Below are positions 26,684-35,539 of a stretch of DNA of 64,000 bases, in pieces (within the stretch, counting starts at the first letter, position 1; each line of letters begins with the position of its first letter). Location of the stretch: positions 178,200-242,199 of the forward strand of contig CAWDMN010000033.1 of the NCBI GenBank assembly GCA_963803155.1, in the 5' to 3' direction. Origin of the DNA: CAWDMN01 sp963803155 (GTDB lineage Bacteria > Acidobacteriota > Terriglobia > Versatilivoradales > Versatilivoraceae). The translations under genes and the position numbers were made by a program. The notes beneath the pieces were generated by a model. The model made no database searches and was not told the DNA's origin. It saw only the letters and a list, made by a program, of their open reading frames with translations.

Positions 26684-28081
26684 GGGAAAGTCCTAAACTT
26701 AGTTGAAAAAGGAGCATGACCTCACTTAAAACAGAGGTGTTTTACCGGCAAGTAAGACACTGAGATTAAGGAGATCATGCATGGGACAGAGAGTAATTGG
26801 AGCCGGAAAAAGAAGCAAGGGCAAAGAGAGAAGAAAAAAGAGACAACAAATCCAAGAAGAAGTTAGGACTTTGGACAGTCGGTTTGAACTGATCCAGATG
26901 TTGATCCCTCTAGGCTTGAAAGCAGTGGAAGAAGAATTACAGAAAGAGGTGGAACAGCTGGTTGGCCGCGGAGCCAGCCGGAGTCCGGAGAATCGACGCT
27001 GGGGAAGAAATCCAGGATCAGTCTACCTGGGAGATCAGAAAGTCAGAGTCGAAGTGCCGCGAGTACGAAATGTAGCGGTGCGCCAAGAAGTGCCTCTGGA
27101 GAGTTATCAAGCTTTTCGAAAAACGAAGGTGTTGGACCATCAGGTCCTGAATCGACTGATCTGTGGGATCAGCCAGAGGCAATATGAACAGGCGGCTCTC
27201 TGTGTGCCCGAGACGTTTGGGATCAAAAAGAGCAGTGTGTCGCGACACTTCATTCGAACCACGGCTCGGAAGTTGGAAACTTTTTTGAATCGGGATTTGA
27301 GCCAGCACGATCTTGTGGCGATCTTTATCGATGGGAAGCGGTTAGCAGAAACCGATATGATCGTGGCTTTGGGGATTACGCTCGAGGGTAAAAAGATCCT
27401 ATTGGGATTTGTAGAAGCCAGCACAGAAAATCAACGAGTGGCTCAGGATTTTATCCAGCGACTGCTGGATCGAGGGTTAAGAACCGAACAGGAGATTCTC
27501 TTCATTATCGACGGAGCCAAAGGGCTGTATAAAGGGATCAAGGCGAGCCTGGCGGAGAAAGCCTTGATTCAAAGATGCCAATGGCACAAGCGGGAAAATG
27601 TAGTCAGTTATTTGAGCCGGGAACAAGCAAAACGATTCCGGCAGAAAATGCAGACGGCTTATCAGCAACCCAGTTATGAAAAGGCGAAAGAAGCCCTGGA
27701 GCGAATTGCTAAAGAGCTGCGATTGATCAATGGTTCTGCGGTGGAGAGCCTGAAAGAAGGGTTAGAAGAGACTCTGACTCTGCATCGTTTGGGATTGTTT
27801 GAAGAATTAGGCACCAGTTTTAAAACCACCAATTGCATTGAGAATGTGAATCGGCAATTGGAGCGGTTGACGCATCGAGTCAGTTACTGGAAGAACAGCG
27901 ATCAGCGCCAGCGTTGGATAGCCACGTCGCTCCTGCAAATTGAGCCCGGGCTAAGAAAGGTGAAAGGCTTTCGTCATCTAAAAGCCCTTCGCAAAGCCAT
28001 GAAAAAGGAAAGTCATCCAAAATCGGATCAAGCAGCCGCTTGAGGCTTATGCTCATTTTCAACTAAAAAAGGGCTTGACCC
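26684..28081 (+). mobile_element. IS256-family insertion sequence (1398 bp)
   Basis: Left end GGGAAAGTCCTAAACTTAGT and the complement of the right end, GGGTCAAGCCCTTTTTTAGT, then share TGAAAA and GAGCAT, giving imperfect inverted repeats of about 38 bases. The element carries a single complete transposase gene and is flanked by exact 8-bp duplications. It interrupts a GH99-like gene without other damage, so the insertion looks recent. The element's ends supply the fake start and stop codons of the split gene. Confidence 0.9.
26781..28043 (+). CDS. IS256/Mutator-family transposase
   Basis: The intact 420-residue protein starts at ATG 26781 behind AAGGAGAT. It has the Mutator/IS256 layout: a basic N-terminus, a beta-rich region GDQKVRVEVPRVRNVAVRQE, and the DDE catalytic triad with Asp184 in FIDGKR, Asp244 in IDGAKG and Glu354 in TTNCIENVNRQ. 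The QRCQWHKRENV block (C/H-containing) lies between Asp244 and Glu354 as in the family. It catalyses cut-and-paste or copy-out movement of its element by acting on the terminal inverted repeats. No stop or frameshift is seen, so it is likely active or recently active. Confidence 0.95.
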   Translation: MGQRVIGAGKRSKGKERRKKRQQIQEEVRTLDSRFELIQMLIPLGLKAVEEELQKEVEQLVGRGASRSPENRRWGRNPGSVYLGDQKVRVEVPRVRNVAVRQEVPLESYQAFRKTKVLDHQVLNRLICGISQRQYEQAALCVPETFGIKKSSVSRHFIRTTARKLETFLNRDLSQHDLVAIFIDGKRLAETDMIVALGITLEGKKILLGFVEASTENQRVAQDFIQRLLDRGLRTEQEILFIIDGAKGLYKGIKASLAEKALIQRCQWHKRENVVSYLSREQAKRFRQKMQTAYQQPSYEKAKEALERIAKELRLINGSAVESLKEGLEETLTLHRLGLFEELGTSFKTTNCIENVNRQLERLTHRVSYWKNSDQRQRWIATSLLQIEPGLRKVKGFRHLKALRKAMKKESHPKSDQAAA

Positions 28082-28089
28082 CTTGAAGT
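28082..28089. repeat. 8-bp target-site duplication, right copy
   Basis: CTTGAAGT, identical to 26676-26683, directly abuts the right inverted repeat of the insertion sequence. Confidence 0.88.
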
Positions 28090-28846
28090 TTTGATCCGTG
28101 ACAGAGTCGTCTGGACCTAACCAGGAGCAGAGGAAACCATCTACGCCTGCACTTTTCGCTTGATCAATTTGCCGTGCAATTGCCTTTAAATCACTGGAGA
28201 CATAAGATTCTGCAGGGTGGTCTTTGAGATACTGGCTATTCGATGTCCACCAATTAGCGGTGTACCACTGGTAGTAAAGAGCCCAAAGCATTCGCTGGCA
28301 AGAAGTGCGATTCTGAACTTGTGGTGGGGATATGTTCATTAGCGAGCTGGTATCTAACTCGAAATCAACCACATTTGGATAATCGCTTACACAGCCATCG
28401 TGCCTAAATTCGCCTATTGACCGTACTTCCGATTCGGTAACCAGGGAGATCTTGACAGAAGTGCCATCTCCAGTGATACAACCCTTTCCAATACCAAATT
28501 GTAGACCGGATGAAACAGCATCAGCCGCAAAAGCCAAATCAAAAACCACCCCTACGCTCTCATTTGCAAGGGCATTCTCAAGGGGTTGAACGATTGTGAT
28601 TTTATCCGCAGTTATTGAAACGCCGCTCGGCTGCCCTATGACTTCCATCTGCCTAATTGTATACACGGTGGCTGGATATTTGACGACAAAGCTTGTCCAG
28701 CCCGAATTGGTAGTGAGTTCAATGCGAAGACGATAAAAGGCAACGGTTGTTGCGGATGAAACACCCTGTCCATGAAGTGGAGCCTTCTGCACTGTCAACG
28801 ATAGGATGCAAATCCCCAAGAGTCTCTTCCAACGGTAGTTACGCAT
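28082..28846 (-). pseudogene. GH99-like glycoside hydrolase, N-terminal half (split by IS256 element)
   Basis: The frame from ATG 28846 opens with signal peptide MRNYRWKRLLGICILSLTVQ. It continues with an extra beta domain of about 150 residues (TTVAFYRLRIELTTNSGW, DFELDTSSLMNIS), then the start of the barrel: RMLWALYYQWYTANWWTSNS and IDQAKSAGVDGFLCSWLGPD, ending DSVTDQNFK at the target duplication. YYxWY and GxDGFxxSW are typical for GH99-like enzymes. Beyond 28082 the frame enters the insertion sequence and stops at 28028, so the product would be truncated and lack the catalytic half. Longer starts up to 28954 precede the signal peptide and are unlikely. Confidence 0.8.
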
Positions 28847-29416
28847 AGTGAGCTCCACAAAAGGTAATAGATGGGGAAGATGATACCGCACCCGGTTTTT
28901 TTGACGTTCATGCCCGCGGAATTCGAATCGAAGATGATTGAAAACCTGTGTCAAATGGCAGTTCTATAAATCAGCCCAACCGTGGTTTGATGATGTCTGT
29001 ATTTCTACGCTCTTGTCGGAGCTATCCATTCCATGCGTTCTGATTGCTCGGCCAGAATATTGTTTCAACATTATAACTTTGGAAAGGGCGCAGACAAAGA
29101 AAAAAACCAGTCCGGCACTGATTCCCGGAATGACCCAAATTGTGTATCAAATATCCAAGTCAGCCCCCTTGAATCCTGCTATGATGACTCTTCGACCTTT
29201 GAAGCGAAGTCAAATCGCAATCAGGAAACACTGCCCCGGCCATTGAGAACGGATGGGCTGAGAGTGCTTGGGTAATCCAGCCATCAATTGTGTTCCCCGC
29301 CCTTTCACTTCAGTGGAAATGCGGCCAACGCACGTTGGCAAGTCCCGGTGTGGGCCACAGAGAGGAGGAACAAGAGGAACGGCAGGAACGGTGCCTGGGT
29401 AGGAACGTGGAGGAAC
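28847..29416. other. Gene-free stretch with a possible membrane-protein remnant
   Basis: On the minus strand, 29140 to about 28968 reads VIPGISAGLVFFFVCALSKV and further to a stop, one hydrophobic segment of a probable decayed gene; upstream the frame is closed. AGTCCGGCACTGATTCCCG at 29108-29126 is shared with 25882-25900, the end of the split GH99-like gene. No intact gene is seen. Confidence 0.35.
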
Positions 29417-30486
29417 GGTGCCTGTCCTGAATATGTGAATATTTTCAAAAAAGGGGATATACTCGAATCAAACAGGGGCAATAGGCAAGGATCGTACGGG
29501 GGTAGGAGTTGGCTCATGGGCCGAGGCCGCCGCATTTGTTATCCAGGAGCATTTTTCCATTGCCTCAACCGGGGCAACCGACGAGAGAAGATTTTCCAGG
29601 ATGATGAGGATTACCACCAGATGCTGGAATGCCTGGGGGGAGCCTGCGAACGGTATAGGGTGCTGATACACGGGTTTTGTCTGATGCCCAACCATTTCCA
29701 TATTCTGCTGCAGCAAGAGGCGCGGCCGGTTTCCAGCGCGATGCGCTCGTTGGAGACGCGTTATGCAACCTACTTCAATAGGAAATACCGTCAAACCGGG
29801 CATGTCTTTCAGGGGCGATTCCGGGGCCTTTTATGTGATAAGCAGACCTACCTGCTGTCGCTGATTCGGTATATCCATCTCAATCCGGTGCGGGCGGAGC
29901 TGGTGCAGAAACCTCAAGAATGGCCATGGAGCAGTTTGTCAGCATACCTGGGGTTGAGCGCATGTGCCTGGCTATACAAGAAGGAGGTGATGGCCATGTT
30001 TGGGAGGCGGCCACGCCAGCGTTTGTTGGAATTTCTATCGCAAGCTCCCGGTTTAACTCGCGAACAGATCTATCCGGACGAAGGATTGTCCATCCTGGGG
30101 AGCCAGGAATTTATCGCGCAGGTGGCCAAGCAAGGTGAGCCACGACGGGTGCGGCAACGAGTGTACACGGGTGGGAAGTTGTCAATGCAAGAATTGAGCG
30201 AGCGGGTGTGCCGAGCGGCGGGGCTGACGGTTGCACAAATACGCAGGAAGGGGAAAGGGGCGCAACGGGAAACCGAAGTTCGAGAACGATTGATTCACAC
30301 AGCGACCAGGGTGATGTTTTATAGGGTGGCAGAGGTGGCTCGCTATTTGGGCCTCACGACCTCAGCCATAACGCACGCGAACCACCGATTTGAGAGCCGA
30401 TTGCGCCGCAACCCGGAACTGTCCGCTGAAATCCTCTCGACGCTCATGGATAAAAGCTAAATATTCACATATTCAGGACAGGCACC
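29417..30486 (+). mobile_element. RAYT element bounded by perfect 28-bp inverted repeats
   Basis: GGTGCCTGTCCTGAATATGT at 29417 (28 bases, to 29444) recurs as its exact complement at 30459-30486, right at the stop codon of the transposase. Outside the left end, AGGAACGGTGCCTG occurs twice in tandem (29387 and 29411). Perfect ends suggest a recently acquired unit. Such terminal repeats are unusual in form for RAYT genes, which more often lie between imperfect REP palindromes. Confidence 0.75.
29516..30460 (+). CDS. REP-associated tyrosine transposase (RAYT, Y1 family)
   Basis: The 314-residue protein starts at ATG 29516 (GGAG upstream); an in-frame ATG at 29288 would add 76 low-complexity residues that cross the inverted repeat. 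The opening RGRRICYPGAFFHCLNRGNR is the family N-terminus. LMPNHFHILL supplies the HxH (HUH) metal ligands, and SLIRYIHLNPVRAELV carries the conserved Tyr region. The C-terminal part adds a domain with RVAEVARYLGLTTSAITHAN, a DnaA/HTH-like DNA-binding helix pair found in long RAYTs. The enzyme nicks and joins single-stranded DNA at hairpins. It is complete, unlike the remnant at 7371 and the deleted forms at 25052 and 25503. Confidence 0.92.
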   Translation: MGRGRRICYPGAFFHCLNRGNRREKIFQDDEDYHQMLECLGGACERYRVLIHGFCLMPNHFHILLQQEARPVSSAMRSLETRYATYFNRKYRQTGHVFQGRFRGLLCDKQTYLLSLIRYIHLNPVRAELVQKPQEWPWSSLSAYLGLSACAWLYKKEVMAMFGRRPRQRLLEFLSQAPGLTREQIYPDEGLSILGSQEFIAQVAKQGEPRRVRQRVYTGGKLSMQELSERVCRAAGLTVAQIRRKGKGAQRETEVRERLIHTATRVMFYRVAEVARYLGLTTSAITHANHRFESRLRRNPELSAEILSTLMDKS

Positions 30487-30533
30487 AGACTGTTTTGTTA
30501 TACATGATAATCATATTTACATTTCGTCATTAA

Positions 30534-31007
30534 ATGCGAAAAAAAACACCTTGGTATAAATTGGCTTTGCGACCACATGAACTTCGAGATTTCTCAATAT
30601 ATTGTGCAATCGGAGTATCGATAGCCACAAGCATCCCACTATGGCTATTTTATGCACTACCTCAATATAATGAGAATTCACGTTGGATTCTCCTTTTCTG
30701 GTGTACGCTATTCGTTTTTGGTGTGGCTATTTCCGCCTCCAGAGAATATTTCAAATTATTGCGTTTTTGGATTGCTGCTGTTTGTTTAATAGTTCTTCAT
30801 TTTGCAGGAGCCATTACTTTATTCCTCAAACTCGATGATTGGAATTTGAAAGCACATGATATTGCCCTGGTTGTAATGCTCGAGATTCTGGCTCTAATCC
30901 TGATTTTTGAAGTCGTCGGAGAAAAGGACATTCGCATATTGTGGAATCCACTTGCGGTTTACGCAAAGAAATATAGACGAAAAGGAAATTCAACAAACAC
31001 AGATTAA
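30534..31007 (+). CDS. Hypothetical four-helix membrane protein, AT-rich
   Basis: The 157-residue frame starts at ATG 30534 only 48 bases after the RAYT element, without a clear ribosome site. Four hydrophobic segments are seen: FSIYCAIGVSIATSIPLWLF, WILLFWCTLFVFGVAI, FWIAAVCLIVLHFAGAITLF and IALVVMLEILALILIFEVV. Short basic ends (MRKKTPWYK; KKYRRKG) suggest cytoplasmic termini. No family is recognised. The base composition is clearly more AT-rich than neighbouring genes, and it sits among mobile elements, which suggests transfer. It could also be a non-functional passenger. Confidence 0.6.
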   Translation: MRKKTPWYKLALRPHELRDFSIYCAIGVSIATSIPLWLFYALPQYNENSRWILLFWCTLFVFGVAISASREYFKLLRFWIAAVCLIVLHFAGAITLFLKLDDWNLKAHDIALVVMLEILALILIFEVVGEKDIRILWNPLAVYAKKYRRKGNSTNTD

Positions 31008-31785
31008 AATCCGGCAAAACCATCGAGTCCAGCCGATTGCTCCCTGCGGTCGAAAAGGCTGACTCTTGGCGGTGGCCAGGGCAAATTGATATGAAGCTCA
31101 GGGTGCCACGGGCAAAGACGAAAGCGGAAGACGAAGTCTTTGCCCGTGCCTTCGGATTTTCTGGAATGTGGTTTCTCAGGACACGAGAGACTATAAAGAT
31201 GGCATCTTCGTTCCGGCAAATCTGCTTTTAATAATCAAATGAACGCGATACATGTATCTTGGCAATGGACCCCCTGCCCAGGGAGACACGGGCAAGCTTT
31301 CAGCTTTGCCCGTGGCACCCACAATTAGAGGGAGATACATGGCCTATTAGCTTATTGGCCGATTAAATAAAATTATCCCATCCACTTGGGACGGTAGCAA
31401 AGGCTGGGAAGTAGCGCGGTGGTAAGTCGGCAATTGAAAGGACTGTCCAATGAAGTCCAGGCCGACCTTGCAGTGCGGTGGCTTCTCGAAAAAATTCACA
31501 GGCTAATCAGCGCCAAGCAGCTTCAAAAAAACTCATTTAAAAATAATTGAGGTGACCGAATGGCGCTTCTTTAGGATAAGCAAATAATCAAGAGCGGCAC
31601 CGATTTCGCCGATTTCCGTGATCCAGTGACCTTGTAGCTTTGCAAGTCTGGCCCCACATGGTTCTGCTTCAGATCTGTGAGATCATTGCTTCGGACCAGC
31701 ATCTGAATTCGATGCCTGATTTAGCCAGAGATTCAATCTTGGGCGACACCATAGTGTCTCTTATCGGTTTCCCGGAGGGTGAATT
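31008..31785. repeat. Repeat-rich gap with MITE B copy 3
   Basis: GGTGCCACGGGCAAAG (31102-31117) and its exact complement CTTTGCCCGTGGCACC (31304-31319) form a 16-bp inverted repeat. From 31385, GGTAGCAAAGGCTGGGAAGT through GCGCCAAGCAGC copies the C-terminal block of MITE B, and 31557-31680 copies the spacer at 25312-25430. The left half of the element is missing. No believable gene. Confidence 0.7.
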
Positions 31786-32868
31786 ATGACGTTTGACTTG
31801 AAAAAGCTTTTGGTCGATGTATTCGATCCGCAGCCAGAAGAAATTGTCGTGGTCGCGTGCGACGTACCCACTGCAGTTTCGCCGGACCAAACTCTTTGGT
31901 GTGACCGACGGGAGATGGCGCGTGAATGGCGTGAGGCCTTCGCCGAGCTTGGAGAAGAGCGCCACTTTATGACCCTGCCGCTCCTGACCTATGCGGCAAC
32001 CGGCGCGAATGGAGCCGAACTGCCGCGCGATGCGCAATTGGGCAGTACCAAGGTCTCATTGGCGGAGACCTTGCGCGGATGCACCCTGGCGGCATTTCTG
32101 ACCCAGTTTTCGGCCACCGCGCCACTCGACATCTTCTGCCGAAGCAAAGAGGATTTCCGTGCCGCATCTATGCCGGGCCTCGAACGGCGCATGGAAAACA
32201 CTTCCCTCTCGGCCGATTACCGCGTGGTCGCACAACGCTGTCGCATTCTCGCTGAAGCATTGAGAGAGGCGCAGGGACTCCGGGTCCGCTTCTCAACCGG
32301 GCACTCCTGCTATTTCGATCTGCGCTTTCGCAAGGCTGAGGTTGACGATGGTTTTTTGCCACGTTTTAAGCCGGGCGACCGTATTATCAACCTGCCTTCG
32401 GGAGAAACATTTATCGTACCTTACGAGGGGGAAAAACCAGGAATAGTATCACAGACTGAAGGGATCCTACCGATCCGCGGGGGCGGTGAACTAGTGTTGC
32501 TCGAGGTGAGCGCAAACCGTATTACGCAGGTGGTGGGATCGGGGCCTGAAGCCCAACATCTGCGCGCCATGTTCACCGCGGATCCTGCGCGGGCAAATAT
32601 TGCGGAAGTTGCGTTTGGCTGCAACGATTGGGCCCAGGTTACCGGCAATGTGCTCGAAGATGAGAAGGCCGGATTTCACTGGGCTTTCGGACGTTCCGAT
32701 CACCTGGGAGGCGCAGTGGGAGTAAACGCATTTTCTCGACCGGATATGGTCGTCCACCAGGATATCGTCTATGCAAAGGGCAATCCAATTCAGGTTGTCG
32801 ATGCGTCAGTAATAGGCTCCCAAACTGAGACACCCGTCATCAGTAATGGCGTTTATGCCTTGTTCTAG
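31786..32868 (+). CDS. M29-like aminopeptidase / NicX-superfamily metalloprotein
   Basis: The 360-residue protein starts at ATG 31786 behind GGAGG. Features of the aminopeptidase T (M29) fold appear in the second half: PGDRIINLPSGETFIVPYEG, IAEVAFGCNDWAQVTGNVLE, DEKAGFHWAFGRSDHLGGAV and the final HQDIVYAK. Glu, His and Asp in these blocks are the usual metal ligands. The same superfamily includes NicX-type dihydroxypyridine dioxygenases, so peptidase activity is inferred, not certain. It lacks a signal peptide and is probably cytoplasmic. It sits alone between two repeat blocks. Confidence 0.72.
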   Translation: MTFDLKKLLVDVFDPQPEEIVVVACDVPTAVSPDQTLWCDRREMAREWREAFAELGEERHFMTLPLLTYAATGANGAELPRDAQLGSTKVSLAETLRGCTLAAFLTQFSATAPLDIFCRSKEDFRAASMPGLERRMENTSLSADYRVVAQRCRILAEALREAQGLRVRFSTGHSCYFDLRFRKAEVDDGFLPRFKPGDRIINLPSGETFIVPYEGEKPGIVSQTEGILPIRGGGELVLLEVSANRITQVVGSGPEAQHLRAMFTADPARANIAEVAFGCNDWAQVTGNVLEDEKAGFHWAFGRSDHLGGAVGVNAFSRPDMVVHQDIVYAKGNPIQVVDASVIGSQTETPVISNGVYALF

Positions 32869-32964
32869 GAAGATCGAATGGTGCCACACCAGTCTGGAGC
32901 AAAGATTGGCTTGGGTAAAGAATTGCACAAAGACGCAATGAACGCAAAGGTGGCACGTAAATGA

Positions 32965-33278
32965 GGTCAGACTTGAATGGCGCTCACTTAAGGATAAAAA
33001 AATCCCGGAGGGACAACGGAGAGTAGCCAGGGAAAAGAGAACGAATCTCGCCGTCCCTGGAAACAGAAGAAAGGAGTTGGCGCCCTGAAAGAGCGCGGGA
33101 GTGAATGGTTTAAGCTGCTTCCTCCACCGCCCCTGCCGGGGCGGATGATTCTTCTGAAACAGTGGCCAGGCGTGGCGCAAAAACCGCGCTACCCCTGGCT
33201 ATTCTCCAATGTCCCTGCCAGGACAAAATTTGAACAGATTTATCCGATGGGATCCTTAAATTAGCGACATTCAGGCTT
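32965..33278. mobile_element. Miniature element with inverted ends (MITE A, copy 2)
   Basis: Left end GGTCAGACTTGAATGGCGCT, right end near 33251-33275 (GATCCTTAAATTAGCGACAT). The interior follows copy 1 (24672-24998) base by base with scattered differences, including TCCCGGAGGGACAACGGAG and CGCCCCTGCCGGGGCGG. The frame of the antisense peptide PPRQGRWRK is shared by both copies and is a by-product of the repeat. Confidence 0.72.
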
Positions 33279-33370
33279 CTCCACATATGCTGCCCCATCT
33301 ACTGCCCGAAGCAGGACGGGAACGCGTGGCCACTCACCTGAAGCCGCCGGCGCCAAGGCGGCAGACATGC

Positions 33371-35539
33371 TCAGCGGAAGGCGAACACTGTCGCGGCAAA
33401 CAACAGTCCCACCAGGAACGGCCAGAACAACAACTTCGAGATCAGGTTATTTCGGTATTGGATCAACCAGATGTTCGTTCCCCTCGCGAAAAGCACCGAG
33501 TTGATGGCGACCCAGAGCATCGTGACATAGATCAGGAAGTAGAAATACTCCAGGTAAAAGATTTCCTCGGCGGCGATCTTTCGCCGGATGTCGATGTGGG
33601 TGAATGCGATCACGAAGAACATCGCCACACAGATGTTCAAGACCCTTCCGGAGCCCGCCTGCATGAATCCCACAAGCCGTTCGTCATTGCTGGCAATCAT
33701 CAATAGGGTAAACAGCAGAATGGTCACGATGATGACCGAGGTGAGGTTGGAGATGAATGCGTCGACGAAGACGCGTTGGATGACAACGTTGAAATACAAA
33801 GCAGGGAAATCTTCCCTGGCCAGGGATCGCTCGAGGCCGAAATTCGTGTCGTAACGTCGGTTGCGCAGTTCGAAGAAGCTGTGCGTCAATTTCCAGCCAG
33901 GCAGGAACACGGCCTTGTCCAGCCCGGGCAGCGAGGTCGGATTGACGATCTTGTAGGCCGCTAGGTCTGGGACCAGAACGACATTGTGATTAAGATCTTT
34001 GTGCAGGATCCGCAGGCCGATCTTTTCCCGGTCTAGCGGATACCTGGAGTAATCGAAGCGATGCCGGATTGTGGCGTTGAAATGCCAGCGGACCACTTCG
34101 GCGCCCTGCTCCCGCTGCCGGTAGGCCTCGGACACTGTAAGACTCGTCGCGTCGCTGATCACGAAACCGCGGGACAGTCCGTCGTGGGCCCCGATGATGT
34201 ACTTCTGCCATACATAGCCGGTGGCCGATAGATCGTTGGTGGCATCGAAGGATGCGGATTCGATAAACACGCCGGTCGGAATATAAACGGGCGGCTCGGT
34301 GTGCCGCTCGTCGCACAAGCGCAGGTAGCTGTTCATCACCCTTTGCAGCGTCGCTTTGTCGCTGATCTGAACGCCTTCACCCCTCCCGCGCGAATCGTAC
34401 GTGAGGGAGACACTCCATAAGTACCCGATGCCCCCCGCGAGCAGCACGGCGGCGATGATTGATGTAGCCCACAGCCTCGAGAGCTTTCCGGTGTGCGCCC
34501 GCAACAGGAGCGCCGCCGCGGAAATGGCGCCCATCAGCAGGGCGAGGGTGACCTGAAAAAGTCGACGCCGGATGAGATCGACATCCCAGGGCAGATCGTC
34601 CTTGATGACGGTATTCTGCAGCGACCAACCGGTGGCTGGGACAGGCGCGTAACTCAACCATGCGTTTAGTCCCGTCGTGAAGCTGCGGTGGTCGATGATG
34701 CCCGTCTCGTGTTTCTCGATCTTGCGCGCGAGAATCAACCGGTCGGGGTCGTTTTGTTCGGCGGCCACCTGCTGAATCGTTTTCTTCCCGCGAACCAGTT
34801 CGGTATCGGGGTGATAGAGGTACACGCCCTTCTCCGAAACCAGGGCGCCGAATCCCGACACTCCGAGATCCAGGGATTCGATGATCCGGCGTATCTCATC
34901 CATCGATATATCGACAGTGACCACTCCAAGAGCGGCGCGCGACTTCGAGGACGGATTCGTGCCGAAGAACGGCGCGGAATACGTCACCATAGAGGTCCGA
35001 GCCGCCTCATCGTAATAAGGCTGTGTCCACAGCGGTCCGCCCTCGAGGGCAGGACCGAACCAGTCATACTCCGGTGTCGTGTAGTCGTAGACGGTATCAA
35101 GCTGGACGTAATTGATCCGGCCGTCCTTCTTTGTGAGGTACGCTGAATACAGCCTCCGTTTCGGATCAAATCCAAACGGCTTATAGCTGATCGTGGACCC
35201 GTACGAGTGGGGGTGCTTCTCCAACTCCTCCCGGAGCCGCAGGAGCGCTGTGTCCTTGGTGAGCGTGCCCGCGGTCAACTCCCGCGCCACGGAATCCACT
35301 CCGCTCATAGCTTCGCGGAGAATCGCGTCGATCGAAACTACGGCCCGGGCCGTCACCTTGGCCAGATTCGACCTGGCCGACTCGGTGACGCCTCGCATAT
35401 AGGTCAGGTGCGTGAAGATGGAGACTCCGCTCCAGACCAGGCCGAGTGCTGCCAGGACGAGCAGGATTCCGAACGAAGCACGTTGGTAGACTGTCTGTGC
35501 CGGATCTTGAAGATCGGCCTTTGGGGAGGTGGTGGTCAT
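33371..35539 (-). CDS. Cache sensor domain fused to a pentameric ligand-gated ion channel
   Basis: The 722-residue protein starts at ATG 35539 (MTTTSPKADLQD); longer starts to 35716 add no plausible domain. TM1 (about 21-45) precedes a dCache-like extracytoplasmic domain (about 46-315) with YDWFGPALEGGPLWTQPYYD and SAPFFGTNPSSKSRAALGVV. TM2 (about 327-348) and TM3 (about 357-379) follow. Residues 381-585 look like a channel ligand-binding domain: YIPTGVFIESASFDATNDLS, GYVWQKY, and the Pro-loop signature FDYSRYPLDREKIGLRI near 495-511. Four more helices (M1 about 592-616, M2 631-647, M3 660-684, M4 698-720) complete a Cys-loop-type channel. The architecture implies a receptor that couples small-molecule binding to ion flow. 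Ligand and ion are unknown. It stands alone, not near a kinase or transporter. The Pro-loop call is from motif memory. Confidence 0.8.
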   Translation of the reverse strand: MTTTSPKADLQDPAQTVYQRASFGILLVLAALGLVWSGVSIFTHLTYMRGVTESARSNLAKVTARAVVSIDAILREAMSGVDSVARELTAGTLTKDTALLRLREELEKHPHSYGSTISYKPFGFDPKRRLYSAYLTKKDGRINYVQLDTVYDYTTPEYDWFGPALEGGPLWTQPYYDEAARTSMVTYSAPFFGTNPSSKSRAALGVVTVDISMDEIRRIIESLDLGVSGFGALVSEKGVYLYHPDTELVRGKKTIQQVAAEQNDPDRLILARKIEKHETGIIDHRSFTTGLNAWLSYAPVPATGWSLQNTVIKDDLPWDVDLIRRRLFQVTLALLMGAISAAALLLRAHTGKLSRLWATSIIAAVLLAGGIGYLWSVSLTYDSRGRGEGVQISDKATLQRVMNSYLRLCDERHTEPPVYIPTGVFIESASFDATNDLSATGYVWQKYIIGAHDGLSRGFVISDATSLTVSEAYRQREQGAEVVRWHFNATIRHRFDYSRYPLDREKIGLRILHKDLNHNVVLVPDLAAYKIVNPTSLPGLDKAVFLPGWKLTHSFFELRNRRYDTNFGLERSLAREDFPALYFNVVIQRVFVDAFISNLTSVIIVTILLFTLLMIASNDERLVGFMQAGSGRVLNICVAMFFVIAFTHIDIRRKIAAEEIFYLEYFYFLIYVTMLWVAINSVLFARGTNIWLIQYRNNLISKLLFWPFLVGLLFAATVFAFR

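Noticed and set aside
29288..29515. Longer N-terminus for the RAYT
   Set aside because: It crosses the perfect inverted repeat and low-complexity AGGAACGG repeats; the family motif starts after ATG 29516.
32806..33180. 124-residue minus-strand frame
   Set aside because: Translation of MITE A, matching the frame at 24702-24908; a repeat by-product.
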